A DNA stretch of 64,000 nucleotides from an uncultured Rubrobacteraceae bacterium (GTDB taxonomy: Bacteria; Actinomycetota; Rubrobacteria; Rubrobacterales; Rubrobacteraceae). Location: assembly GCA_902806065.1 (NCBI GenBank), contig CADCVE010000094.1, forward strand, positions 1 to 64,000, given 5' to 3'. Made by a program: the position numbers and the translations under genes. This document shows positions 1-7,334 of the stretch, one piece after another; position 1 is the first letter of the stretch; the number at the start of each line of letters is the position of its first letter. The notes beneath the pieces were generated by a model. It worked only from the letters and a program-made list of their open reading frames with translations, was not told the origin of the DNA and searched no databases.

Positions 1-42
1 GGAGTACTACCTAGTCTTCGAAAAGCCCAGATCCAGCATCTA

Positions 43-432
43 ATGACGACCAAGAGCGGCCCGACAAGGAATATCATCCTGGCAACCGTCGCCAGCATAA
101 TCCTCGGTGCCCTCATGATCGGGGGCGCCGTGTACTGGCAGCTCTCGTCCTCCCCGAACGGCGGTGGCAACGACACCATCACCGCTGATACCGACCGCTC
201 GTTCACCGTTGAAGAGTTGGCCCGGTACGACGGCAAGGAGACCAATCAGTGTCTCGTGGCGGTAGACGGCGACGTTTACCTCATAGAAGGTTTCACGCTG
301 TGGGCGATGGGCGAGCACGTCCCGTCCGGGGGCCAGGCTCGCTGTGGCTATGACCTTACCGATGTCATAGACGAGTCGCCGCACGGGCGAAGCAAGCTGC
401 AGTTGCTCCAGAACGTCGGCACCCTCAGTTAA
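43..432 (+). CDS. Membrane-anchored cytochrome-b5-like heme/steroid-binding domain protein
   Basis: The 129-residue product has one N-terminal membrane segment (about residues 9-30, rich in I, L, A and V), then a low-complexity linker. From about residue 53 it has a cytochrome-b5-like fold of the short prokaryotic type: FTVEELARYDGK, then VAVDGDVYLIEG, a W-x-x-GEH segment, and DLTDVIDESPHG. This family binds heme or steroid-like ligands. Here the domain would face outside the cytoplasm. It lies upstream of a decayed IS-rich stretch and shows no operon partner. The ATG has no obvious ribosome-binding site, so the start could be a little different. The domain is well supported; the ligand is unknown. 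Confidence 0.75.
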   Translation: MTTKSGPTRNIILATVASIILGALMIGGAVYWQLSSSPNGGGNDTITADTDRSFTVEELARYDGKETNQCLVAVDGDVYLIEGFTLWAMGEHVPSGGQARCGYDLTDVIDESPHGRSKLQLLQNVGTLS

Positions 433-747
433 ATACGTTCACCGCAGCGAGCGGATGGGGACGCTTTTGTTCGAACACCGTGAGCTATGAGACGATAGGT
501 GTAGAGTAGCGAGTTTCACGGGGTCGCTTCGCAGGGCGTCTATACTCCACGAACCTGTGGTGGGACGAGGCTAAACCCTGGATCGGCTGAGACGTACCTT
601 GGCCCGGTGTGTGGGAGAATCCGACAGATGTTGGCGAACGGGAGGTAGTGGATGCAAGCGGAGCGCGCGGGTGAAACGCGAGGGTTCGAAATCTCTGGAT
701 TCGGCTCCGCGGATGCTGAACACATCCAACGAAGCGCGGAGTATCTA
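433..747. other. Stretch without a supported gene, left of the IS element
   Basis: No convincing gene is seen in these 315 bases. An ATG at 652 has a good GGGAGG ribosome-binding sequence ahead of it and opens a frame running into the IS. Its translation resembles nothing I know, and it does not join in frame to the RTX remnant on the other side of the IS. The stretch may hold decayed sequence. Confidence 0.4.
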
Positions 748-1752
748 GAGCAATTCTCACAAAGGTTGCTCCTTAGACACTCCGTAGCCGCAGTGGGTGA
801 AGAAGCCGTGCGCGTCCTCCTCGCTCACAGCGTCCAGTGACTGTCCGGTGGCCTCTACCAGCGCCTGAAACGTCCTGGCCTTCGCCCTCCTCAAGAGGCC
901 CTTCACCTTTGAGAACGCCTCCTCGATGGGATTGAGGTCCGGGGAGTAAGGCGGCAGAAACCACAGCTCGCAGCCCGCCTCTTCGATCAGCCGGCGCGCC
1001 TCGCGGCCCTTGTGGGCTGAGAGGTTGTCCATCACCACGATCTGCCCGCCTCTGAGCGTCGGGCGGAGGAAGCGCCGAACGTAGAGCCCGAATGCCTCCC
1101 CGTCCAACGAACCCTCGATGCTCACGGAGGGACCGATGCCTCCCAACGAGATCGCCGAGACGAGGGTGACGTATCTCGCCCCAGTTCCTCGGGGCCGAGC
1201 CCCTGGCCCTCTCGCCTTTGGGCGCCCTTGCATAGCGGGTGGTGAGGGCGATGTTGGTCGAACTCTCGTCCACGAACACCAACCGCCTCGGGTCCACGCT
1301 CCTCAGGCGCTCGCGCCAAGCCTTTCGCTTGTCCTCGTCCCGCTCGGTGGCCACCAGCGACTTTTCTTGTAGGTCCAGCCGAGCTTCCTCACGGCACGGC
1401 TCATCGTTGCCACTGAAACCCCCACGCCGCGCCTCTCCTCCCACAGCTCGCAGTGGCGCTCCAGAGTGACGTCGTCGTTGGCCTCCAACTGAGCCCACAA
1501 GTCCCGCTTCTCCTCGTTGGTGGCGAGGATGCGTGGGGTGCGCCCCGGGGAGGGCCTGGGCGCGAGGTCCTCCCCGTTGCGGCGGCGCCTCAGCCAGCGC
1601 TTGAGAGTCGAGAGTGAGACGCCGAAGAGATTGGCCGCCTCCCGTCTCGGGGTCCCCTGGTCCACAGCGCCCAATACTCTCACCCTGAGATCCTTCGAGT
1701 AGCCGTTCATAGGTGTAGGATCTCACGGGGCCATTCGATCTGCAACTCGCTC
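748..1752 (-). mobile_element. IS630-family insertion sequence
   Basis: A transposase of the IS630/Tc1 type fills this interval on the minus strand. IS630 elements insert at TA and duplicate it. TA dinucleotides occur at 746-747 and 1753-1754, and just inside them lie imperfect inverted ends beginning GAGC (left, 748 inward, and right, 1752 inward on the other strand). The boundaries are inferred from these short matches and could be off by a few bases. The element lies directly against the remains of an RTX-like gene to its right. Confidence 0.7.
757..1710 (-). pseudogene. IS630-family transposase, frame broken twice
   Basis: The N-terminal part (1710 downward) has helix-turn-helix sequence (GVSLSTLKRWLRRRRNG). 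It leaves frame after YKK at an AAAAG run near 1365. A -1 shift there restores KSLVATERDEDKR, as in IS630 elements that use programmed frameshifting. The middle frame carries the first catalytic aspartate in FVDESSTN. A second break near 1178-1186, at NWG, moves to the last frame, which has the remaining catalytic motifs VVMDNLSAHKG and PPYSPDLNPIEEAFSK. The first shift may be natural. The second, a net +1, looks like a real lesion or a sequencing error, so the enzyme is probably inactive. Confidence 0.85.
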
Positions 1753-1754
1753 TA

Positions 1755-1996
1755 AGGGCGGAACCGGCAACGACGAGGTATACGGGGAAGACGGTAACGA
1801 TAAGGTCAAGGGCAGCCAGGGTCGTGACAAGGTCTTCGGGGGCCCGGGGGACGATGTGTTGCGCGGGGGTACGCACGGCCAGACGAACGACGGGGTACGA
1901 GACTTCCTCGATTGTGGCCCCGGCGAAGACACCGTTTACTATGTCTCCGGACAAGACGAGATCAAAGATTGTGAAATACTCAAACGAGTGCGGTAA
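1755..1996 (+). pseudogene. 5'-truncated RTX-like calcium-binding protein remnant
   Basis: Reading from 1757 gives glycine- and aspartate-rich nonapeptide-type repeats (GGTGNDEVYGEDGNDKV, FGGPGDDVL), then a DFLDCGPGEDTV segment and a C-terminal KDCEIL, ending at TAA 1994-1996. This C-terminal layout matches the intact small secreted protein at 42193-42576. No start or signal peptide is present. Joining across the IS630 element puts the upstream frame into a TGA at 717, so the 5' part is missing or decayed. Transposon insertion is the likely cause or a contributor. Confidence 0.65.
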
Positions 1997-2010
1997 ACCG
2001 ATAAAAGGAG

Positions 2011-2324
2011 CCGCCCGGGGAGGAGTTGACGCCCTCCAAACCCGTCCCGTAAGTCTACCCTCCAGTGCAGATATGTCGCAACGAGTCGATGGCCTTTACC
2101 CACTAGGGGAATCCGGCGAGCCGTTGCAAACGCTCCGGCTGCTCCCGTAAGGGGTTGAGCGTCTGGGTAAGCGTATCCTGAAGCAGTTCACTTGTCTCGA
2201 AGGTCTTATTAGATAGGGAGCGCCTGAATTCCTGAAACCATCTCTCCATGAGACTCTTAAACTCTAGAGAGTAGTAAGGTAAGGGATAATGTTGAAGCTA
2301 AAAGAAGGACCCGCCCGGGGAGGA
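2011..2324. repeat. 14-bp direct repeat flanking a transposase remnant
   Basis: CCGCCCGGGGAGGA occurs at 2011-2024 and again at 2311-2324, 300 bases apart. Each copy is preceded by a similar TAAAAG-containing flank. A decayed transposase fragment lies between them. The pair could be an old target duplication or two copies of a small repeat. The rest of 1997-2423 holds no other supported gene. Confidence 0.45.
2103..2249 (-). pseudogene. Transposase C-terminal remnant
   Basis: A 48-codon minus-strand frame reads MERWFQEFRRSLSNKTFETS and ends QPERLQRLAGFP. This pattern (P-x-ERWFQE-x-RR, then V/T-FET, then RLxxLxG-P) resembles the C-terminal end of DDE transposases with an NPxERxF motif. A stop lies in frame just upstream and there is no good ribosome-binding site, so this is probably a fragment and not a small gene. 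It could instead be an unrelated short hypothetical gene. Confidence 0.4.
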
Positions 2325-2423
2325 TGGGGAGAACAGGCGAGTCCTAAACTTGATTATATACCTGTACGTATATTCCCAAGTGTAAAGTGTCACAGGTTTG
2401 CGCTGCGGATTTCGCTGTGTAAG

Positions 2424-2508
2424 TGTCGGAGGGGGGACTCGAACCCCCACGCCCTCATCGGGCACTAGGCCCTCAACCTAGCGCGTCTACCAATTCCGCC
2501 ACCCCGAC
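2424..2508 (-). tRNA. tRNA-Leu (anticodon GAG)
   Basis: On the minus strand the sequence folds as a class II tRNA of 85 nt. The acceptor stem is GTCGGGG with CTCCGAC plus discriminator A, the D-arm is GCGGAATTGGTAGACGC, the anticodon loop is TTGAGGG, the variable arm is long, and the T-arm has GGTTCGAGTCC. The anticodon GAG and the long variable arm identify leucine. CCA is not encoded. Confidence 0.95.
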
Positions 2509-2630
2509 AGAGTAGCCGCGTAGAGTATACGCGCCGTTCCTCAAAGGGTCAACGCGAGACACTCTTAGCTCCGCGGGCCGCAAGGGAGACCTCTGGAGAG
2601 AAGCGGAGTGGCTTATGCTAGGTTGCGCGA

Positions 2631-3503
2631 GTGAGCGGAAAGTGGACACATATCGCGCTCGTGACCGGCTTCGTGGCTCTCGTGGTGGCCGTACTCCGTA
2701 GTAGGCCGAAGCGGAGAGGCGACGGGCGCTGGCCGGTAAACTTCGCCCATCGGGGTGCTTCCTCGCGGGCGCCGGAGAACACTCTCGAAGCTTTCCATCT
2801 GGCGGCCGAGAGCGGCGCTGGGGGCCTGGAGCTAGATGTCCATATGACCTCCGACGGACACGTAGTCGTGATCCACGACGACTCCGTAGGGCGCACTACG
2901 GACGGCTCGGGTCTCGTGCGCGATATGACGCTGCGCGAGGTTCGGCGGCTCGACGCCGGCTACCACTTCACTCCTGATGGGGGAGAGACGTACCCTTACC
3001 GGGGCCGAGGGGTACGGGTGCCTGAGCTTGGAGAGGTCTTGCGCGGGTTCCCAAACCACAAGGTGAACGTGGATATAAAGGAGGAGCAGACAGGCATCGA
3101 AGCGGCGGTGTTGGAGGTTATCGTTGGTGCGGGTGCTGGCGATCGCGTGCTCGTCGTCTCCGAGATGCTGGAAGTCTTGGAGCGCTTCCGGAAGTTGTCG
3201 GAGGGTGGAGTCTCCACGGGCGCCTCGCGGCGTGAGATCGGGGCCTTCTACCGCCTGAGCAGGATGCGTCTGGAGTCCCTCTCATGCCCTTTCTATAACG
3301 CTCTACAAGTCCCGGTCGAGTCCGGCGGGCGTAGGATCGTTACGCGGCGCTTTATCGAGGCGGCGCACAACCGGGGCGTGCGCGTGGACGTGTGGACCAT
3401 AGACGAGCCCGAAGAGATGCGGCGTCTACTCGACCTCGGCGCGGACGTTATCATGACCAATCGTCCGGAGGTAGTTGACAGGGTGTTGCGGGGGCGATGG
3501 TAG
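2631..3503 (+). CDS. Glycerophosphodiester phosphodiesterase
   Basis: The 290-residue protein has an N-terminal membrane segment (about residues 8-23) followed by the GDPD TIM-barrel. The family signature is present: AHRGASSRAPENT (H40, R41), GLELDVHMTSDG (E67 and D69, metal ligands) and VVIHDD (second catalytic histidine, H82). The C-terminal barrel strand DLGADVIMTNRPEVV also fits. The enzyme hydrolyses glycerophosphodiesters to glycerol-3-phosphate and an alcohol. The membrane anchor suggests it acts at the membrane or outside the cell. The start is GTG, and it precedes the S-adenosylhomocysteine hydrolase gene by about 50 bases. Confidence 0.9.
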   Translation: MSGKWTHIALVTGFVALVVAVLRSRPKRRGDGRWPVNFAHRGASSRAPENTLEAFHLAAESGAGGLELDVHMTSDGHVVVIHDDSVGRTTDGSGLVRDMTLREVRRLDAGYHFTPDGGETYPYRGRGVRVPELGEVLRGFPNHKVNVDIKEEQTGIEAAVLEVIVGAGAGDRVLVVSEMLEVLERFRKLSEGGVSTGASRREIGAFYRLSRMRLESLSCPFYNALQVPVESGGRRIVTRRFIEAAHNRGVRVDVWTIDEPEEMRRLLDLGADVIMTNRPEVVDRVLRGRW

Positions 3504-3555
3504 TGAGTAATGCTGCTGTAGACTTGGCGAGAAGAACGAGCATCGGAGGCGCGAC

Positions 3556-4869
3556 TTGATCCACGAATCCATCATAAAAGATTCCGCCCTCGCCCCGGAG
3601 GGACACCGTAAGATCGACTGGGTCGCCCAGCACTCGCCCGTCCTCAACGCCATCTCCAGAGACCAACTCGCCGATGGCTCCCTCCGGGGGCGGAGGATCG
3701 CCATGACCATTCACCTGGAGGCGAAGACCGCGTACCTGGCGCTGCTCCTGGCGAACGCCGGGGCGGAGGTGACGGTAGCGGGCAGCAACCCGCTCTCGAC
3801 CCAGGATGACGTCTGCGCTGCTCTCGCCGAGAGAGGAGTGCGAGTCTACGCTACCCACGACCCGACCGATGAGGAGTTCGAGAGCTACCTGCACCAGACT
3901 TTGGAGACCGCACCCGAGATCCTCATAGATGACGGCGCGGAGTTGGTGGGGAGGCTCGTGGACGCGCACCCGGAGTTGGTCGGTGGCGTGATCGGGGCCT
4001 CCGAAGAGACGACTACGGGTATCCTGAAGCTCAGAGCGATGGAGCAAGAGGGCGCTTTGCCGTTTCCGGTGCTCGCGGCGAACGACGCGAGAATGAAGCA
4101 TCTCTTCGACAACCGCTACGGCACCGGGCACTCCACGCTCGTCGCCGTGCTCTCGAACACGAACCTTTTCATTAGTGGCAAGGCGGTCGTGGTCATGGGT
4201 TTCGGATGGGTCTCTCGCGGTCTCGCAAAATACGCCGATGGTCTGGGTGCTCGCGTCATCGTCTGCGAACCCGATCCGGTGAAGCTGTTGGAGGCCTACG
4301 CCGAGGGCTACGAGGTGATGAACTCGTTACAGGCCGCGGAGGCTGGGGATGTCTTTATTACCGGCACGGGGAATTTGAAGGTGCTCGGCAGAGCGCACTT
4401 CGAGAGGATGAAGAGTGGGATCTTGCTTGCCAACGCGGGCCACTATGACCACGAGTTCGACCTGGCGGCTTTGAGGGAGATGGCGATCGAGATTCGGGAG
4501 GTCCGCGAGAACGTTACAGAGTACGAGTTGCCGGAGGGGCGGCGTTTGCACGTTCTCGCGAGGGGGCGGCTCGTCAACATCGCGGCCGGGGACGGGCATC
4601 CGGTCGAGATCATGGACCTGACGTTCGCCGTACAGGCGCTCGCGGCGCATCACCTGGCGAAGAACGCCGCCGGGTTGTCTCCGGGTCTGCACACGATACC
4701 GGTAGAGATAGACGATCTCGTCGCTCGCACCAAGCTCTTCTCTTTGGGCGTCGTGCCGGAGGAGCTCACGGAAGAGCAGATCCGGTACCAGAAAAGCTGG
4801 CGGTCGGAGCGGTCAGCGGCTACTCACCGGTCACCGAGGGAAGACAAAGAGCGCAAACTCGATGTCTAA
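3556..4869 (+). CDS. ahcY: S-adenosylhomocysteine hydrolase
   Basis: The 437-residue enzyme reversibly splits S-adenosylhomocysteine to adenosine and homocysteine in the methylation cycle. It shows the family landmarks: MTIHLEAKTAYLALLL and AGSNPLSTQDDVCAAL near the N terminus, GVIGASEETTTGILKL, NDARMKHLFDNRYGTGHS, and the NAD-binding VVVMGFGWVSRGLA. TTG at 3556 follows an AGGCG ribosome-binding sequence. The C terminus ends in an ELTEEQIRYQKSW-type tail plus a short basic extension. It lacks the long tail with the conserved lysine and tyrosine of typical bacterial and eukaryotic enzymes, so it looks like the archaeal/Thermotoga type. It overlaps the next gene by 8 bases. Confidence 0.93.
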   Translation: MIHESIIKDSALAPEGHRKIDWVAQHSPVLNAISRDQLADGSLRGRRIAMTIHLEAKTAYLALLLANAGAEVTVAGSNPLSTQDDVCAALAERGVRVYATHDPTDEEFESYLHQTLETAPEILIDDGAELVGRLVDAHPELVGGVIGASEETTTGILKLRAMEQEGALPFPVLAANDARMKHLFDNRYGTGHSTLVAVLSNTNLFISGKAVVVMGFGWVSRGLAKYADGLGARVIVCEPDPVKLLEAYAEGYEVMNSLQAAEAGDVFITGTGNLKVLGRAHFERMKSGILLANAGHYDHEFDLAALREMAIEIREVRENVTEYELPEGRRLHVLARGRLVNIAAGDGHPVEIMDLTFAVQALAAHHLAKNAAGLSPGLHTIPVEIDDLVARTKLFSLGVVPEELTEEQIRYQKSWRSERSAATHRSPREDKERKLDV

Positions 4870-5137
4870 GCGCACTCTGACCATACACTACACGGGCTTT
4901 CGGGAGTGCCCGAACTGCGAAGGGCGCGGGGATGACGGGGCGGCGTGGCGCCCTTTCTCGTGCAAGCGGTGCGAGGGCCGGGGAAAGCTCGTCACGGACG
5001 TCGAGGTCGAGGACCCGGTGAGGGGGAAGCTGCCCCGTAGCTCTTACGACTTCAACGCGAGGGGCGAGGTCTTTTTGGTTGACTTCGACGAGGACGAGGA
5101 GGTCGAGGTTGTTCGTCCCGGGGACCCTTGGGGTTGA
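4862..5137 (+). CDS. Small protein with two DnaJ-type CxxCxGxG zinc-binding motifs
   Basis: The 91-residue product contains CPNCEGRG and CKRCEGRG about 30 residues apart, the paired motif of a DnaJ-type zinc finger, followed by an acidic C-terminal half. No J-domain is present. It starts inside the end of ahcY (8-base overlap), so it is probably translationally coupled to it. Its role is unknown. The last 86 bases overlap the end of the convergent membrane-protein gene on the other strand, which is unusual, so one of the two C termini may be shorter in reality or a sequencing shift may exist. Confidence 0.65.
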   Translation: MSKRTLTIHYTGFRECPNCEGRGDDGAAWRPFSCKRCEGRGKLVTDVEVEDPVRGKLPRSSYDFNARGEVFLVDFDEDEEVEVVRPGDPWG

Positions 5138-5555
5138 CGTTGGCTATGAGCCGCAAGCCCTGGGCGAGGGCGGCGGAGATCCCGACGAAGGCGACATCGA
5201 AGACGGCCCAGTCCTCGTAGGACGGTCGCGGGAAGCTCGCGAACCTCCCGGCATAGCTCGCCGGGTCGCTAACTCCGGCTAGGCCGAGGGCGAGCGGGAA
5301 GAGGGCCCAGGAGATCGTCGTGGCCCCCGCTACCATAAAGAGTGCCGCCAGAACCCCTTTCCAGGCGCCCTTGAAGACCAGGATCAGGGCTAGCCCCAGG
5401 TATACGAAAGTCGAAGCGGCCTGTATCAAAGGCTCCCGCCCGAGCCCCTCGTAAGCACTCCGGAAAGAGAACACGTTCGTCCCGAATGCGAAGATGGCGC
5501 CCGCCAACGTGCAGCCGATGGTAAGGACCAGGAGCGACTTTACATCCCTGCTCAT
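5052..5555 (-). CDS. Hypothetical integral membrane protein
   Basis: The 167-residue protein has about four hydrophobic helices: residues 8-28, 44-60, 65-90 and 118-140. The tail is rich in proline, arginine and lysine (PPRPRRSQPKRPRPSR). I recognise no family. The first three segments look like genuine membrane helices, which supports the reading. The tail overlaps the 3' end of the preceding plus-strand gene by 86 bases. Confidence 0.6.
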   Translation of the reverse strand: MSRDVKSLLVLTIGCTLAGAIFAFGTNVFSFRSAYEGLGREPLIQAASTFVYLGLALILVFKGAWKGVLAALFMVAGATTISWALFPLALGLAGVSDPASYAGRFASFPRPSYEDWAVFDVAFVGISAALAQGLRLIANVNPKGPRDEQPRPPRPRRSQPKRPRPSR

Positions 5556-5630
5556 GTTCTCATTATAGAGACAACGCTATGTTGGCTATACTCTGACCAT
5601 AACTCTCCCACACCGCAAGGAGCATCCGGC

Positions 5631-6632
5631 ATGACGACCGCGAGACCTTCTAATAACGCGACCCGAGCCGACCCCCCGCCAGTGGTCTACGCTAACGTGG
5701 AGGCTGCGGCGGCTCGCCTGGAGGGTGTGGCGAACCGGACGCCGGTTCTGACCTCGCGGATGGTGGACGAGCGTGTAGGAGGCAAGATCTTTTTCAAGTG
5801 CGAGAACTTTCAGCGGATGGGGGCCTTCAAGTTCCGGGGGGCGTACAATGCCATGTCGCGGTTGTCCGAGGAGCAAAAACGGGCCGGGGTGCTCGCCTAC
5901 TCTTCTGGTAACCACGCCCAGGCGGTGGCTCTCGCCGGGAGGCTGCTGGATGTCCGGACGACCATAGTGATGCCGGGGGATGCGCCGTCGGTGAAGCTAG
6001 ATGCAACAAGGGGCTATGGGGCGGAGGTCGTGGAGTATGATCGGGCGGAGACCACGCGGGAGGAGCTCGGCGGGAAGCTCGCCGGGGAGAGGGGTCTGAG
6101 CGTTATACCGCCCTACGATCACCCGGACGTTATCGCCGGTCAGGGCACGGCGGCGAAGGAACTCTTCGAGGACGTAGGGGTTTTGGATCTCCTCCTCGTC
6201 TGTTGCGGGGGCGGCGGTCTGCTCTCCGGGTGCGCTATCTCCGCCCGTACGCTCTCGTCGGAGTGCCGGGTCGTTGGAGTGGAGCCGGAGAAGGCGGACG
6301 ATGCCACACGCTCCTTCCGCACGGGGACTCTGCAGAAGATAGAGAACCCCGACACTATCGCCGACGGGGTGCGCACGCCCTCTCTTGGCGAGTACACGTT
6401 CCCCCTGGTGCTGCGCCATGTAGACGACATGGTAACGGTCTCCGAGGAGGCGATCCTTCGCAGCATGTTCTTTATGTGGGAGCGGATGAAGATCGTCGTG
6501 GAGCCCACCGGCGCCCTGGCCGCTGCCGCCCTCTTCGAAGGGGCCGTAGCTGTCGAGCCCAGCGTACGTATCGGCGTCATAGTTAGCGGGGGAAATGTGG
6601 ATTTGAAGAGGGCTACGGGGCTGTTCGCCTGA
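5631..6632 (+). CDS. PLP-dependent threonine/serine dehydratase (fold type II)
   Basis: The 333-residue single-domain enzyme has the PLP lysine (K67) in GAFKFRGAYNA, a substrate loop SSGNHAQAVALAG, and the phosphate-binding glycine loop CCGGGGLLSG near residue 190. It would deaminate threonine (to 2-oxobutyrate) or serine, or racemise serine; the family members cannot be separated by eye. It lacks the C-terminal ACT regulatory domain of biosynthetic IlvA, which favours a catabolic or serine-racemase-like role. ATG follows an AAGGAG ribosome-binding site. A hairpin terminator follows the gene. Confidence 0.88.
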   Translation: MTTARPSNNATRADPPPVVYANVEAAAARLEGVANRTPVLTSRMVDERVGGKIFFKCENFQRMGAFKFRGAYNAMSRLSEEQKRAGVLAYSSGNHAQAVALAGRLLDVRTTIVMPGDAPSVKLDATRGYGAEVVEYDRAETTREELGGKLAGERGLSVIPPYDHPDVIAGQGTAAKELFEDVGVLDLLLVCCGGGGLLSGCAISARTLSSECRVVGVEPEKADDATRSFRTGTLQKIENPDTIADGVRTPSLGEYTFPLVLRHVDDMVTVSEEAILRSMFFMWERMKIVVEPTGALAAAALFEGAVAVEPSVRIGVIVSGGNVDLKRATGLFA

Positions 6633-6677
6633 ATGATCGGGCGGAACCGTTCTCAGAAATCTAAGAGCGTTATGACA

Positions 6678-6718
6678 AACCAAGAAGGACGGAGCATCCA
6701 CGTCCCTCTTGGTTTTTT
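6678..6718 (+). terminator. Rho-independent terminator after the dehydratase gene
   Basis: A 14-bp stem with one mismatch (6678-6691 with 6701-6714) encloses a 9-base loop and runs into six T residues. It lies about 45 bases after the stop codon. Confidence 0.85.
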
Positions 6719-6770
6719 AGTGATCGACTAGGGGAGGTTCGTACCTGCGGTTGATTAGTCTCGCTTTTGG

Positions 6771-7070
6771 CTACGGCTCTATCCTGGTTACGTCCAGAAT
6801 CCTGTGTCCGGCATCGGTCTGGGGTATTCCATATACGGTGATCCGCTGGCCCACATAGGCGCTGTAATCGCCCTCCAAGAGGTACCCTTTTCCAGATAGG
6901 TTGGAATCGTCTTGTATACCGTAGATGGGCGTACCGTCCGCATTATCCGGCTCGTCTTCGACCACGCCCGTGACCGCGATTTCCGCTGCCTGTGCGAACG
7001 CCGGGACCGCGCTCGCTACCATTACCGCCAGTATGGTCACTAACGCTAGCATCATCCTGGTCTTCGTCAT
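6771..7070 (-). CDS. Small secreted protein of unknown function
   Basis: The 99-residue product begins with a classic signal peptide (KTRMMLALVTILAVMVASAVPAFAQA), with likely cleavage after AFA. The mature part is about 70 residues of alternating short beta-type segments (EIAVTGVVEDE, GYLLEGDYSAYVGQRITVYG, HRILDVTRIEP). This resembles a small OB-like or beta-barrel secreted domain; I cannot name a family. It ends about 50 bases from the terminator of the convergent dehydratase gene. The 264 bases between it and the Bax1 gene hold no supported gene. Confidence 0.7.
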   Translation of the reverse strand: MTKTRMMLALVTILAVMVASAVPAFAQAAEIAVTGVVEDEPDNADGTPIYGIQDDSNLSGKGYLLEGDYSAYVGQRITVYGIPQTDAGHRILDVTRIEP

Positions 7071-7334
7071 CTCTAGACCTTCACCCTTTTCTCTACTAGC
7101 CTACTGTTGCCTACGAAGGCAAAAGACCCTGTCCAGAACCTGATCCAAGCCCCCCTCGATTCTCGCTGCACAGGTCGTACCCAGTGAGCGACGGGTCTAA
7201 GCCTTTGTAGTTCTCTTCGTAATCGTCGTATTCATCGAGGTATAGAGTTTGAGTACTAACATGCCTCCCGAGCCAAGGCTATCCCGGCAAGATGCAAGGA
7301 GCCGAGGTCTACCAGAACCAGCTATCGCTAACGC

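Noticed and set aside
773-1954. 393-codon open frame on the minus strand as one gene
   Set aside because: Only its middle part is real (the central piece of the frameshifted IS630 transposase); the ends are antisense to the RTX remnant or out-of-frame transposase sequence.
7071-7334. Minus-strand frame reading TQTLYLDEYDDYEENYKGLD
   Set aside because: Coding-like composition, but no start codon or ribosome-binding site and no family; it may be a remnant, too weak to list.
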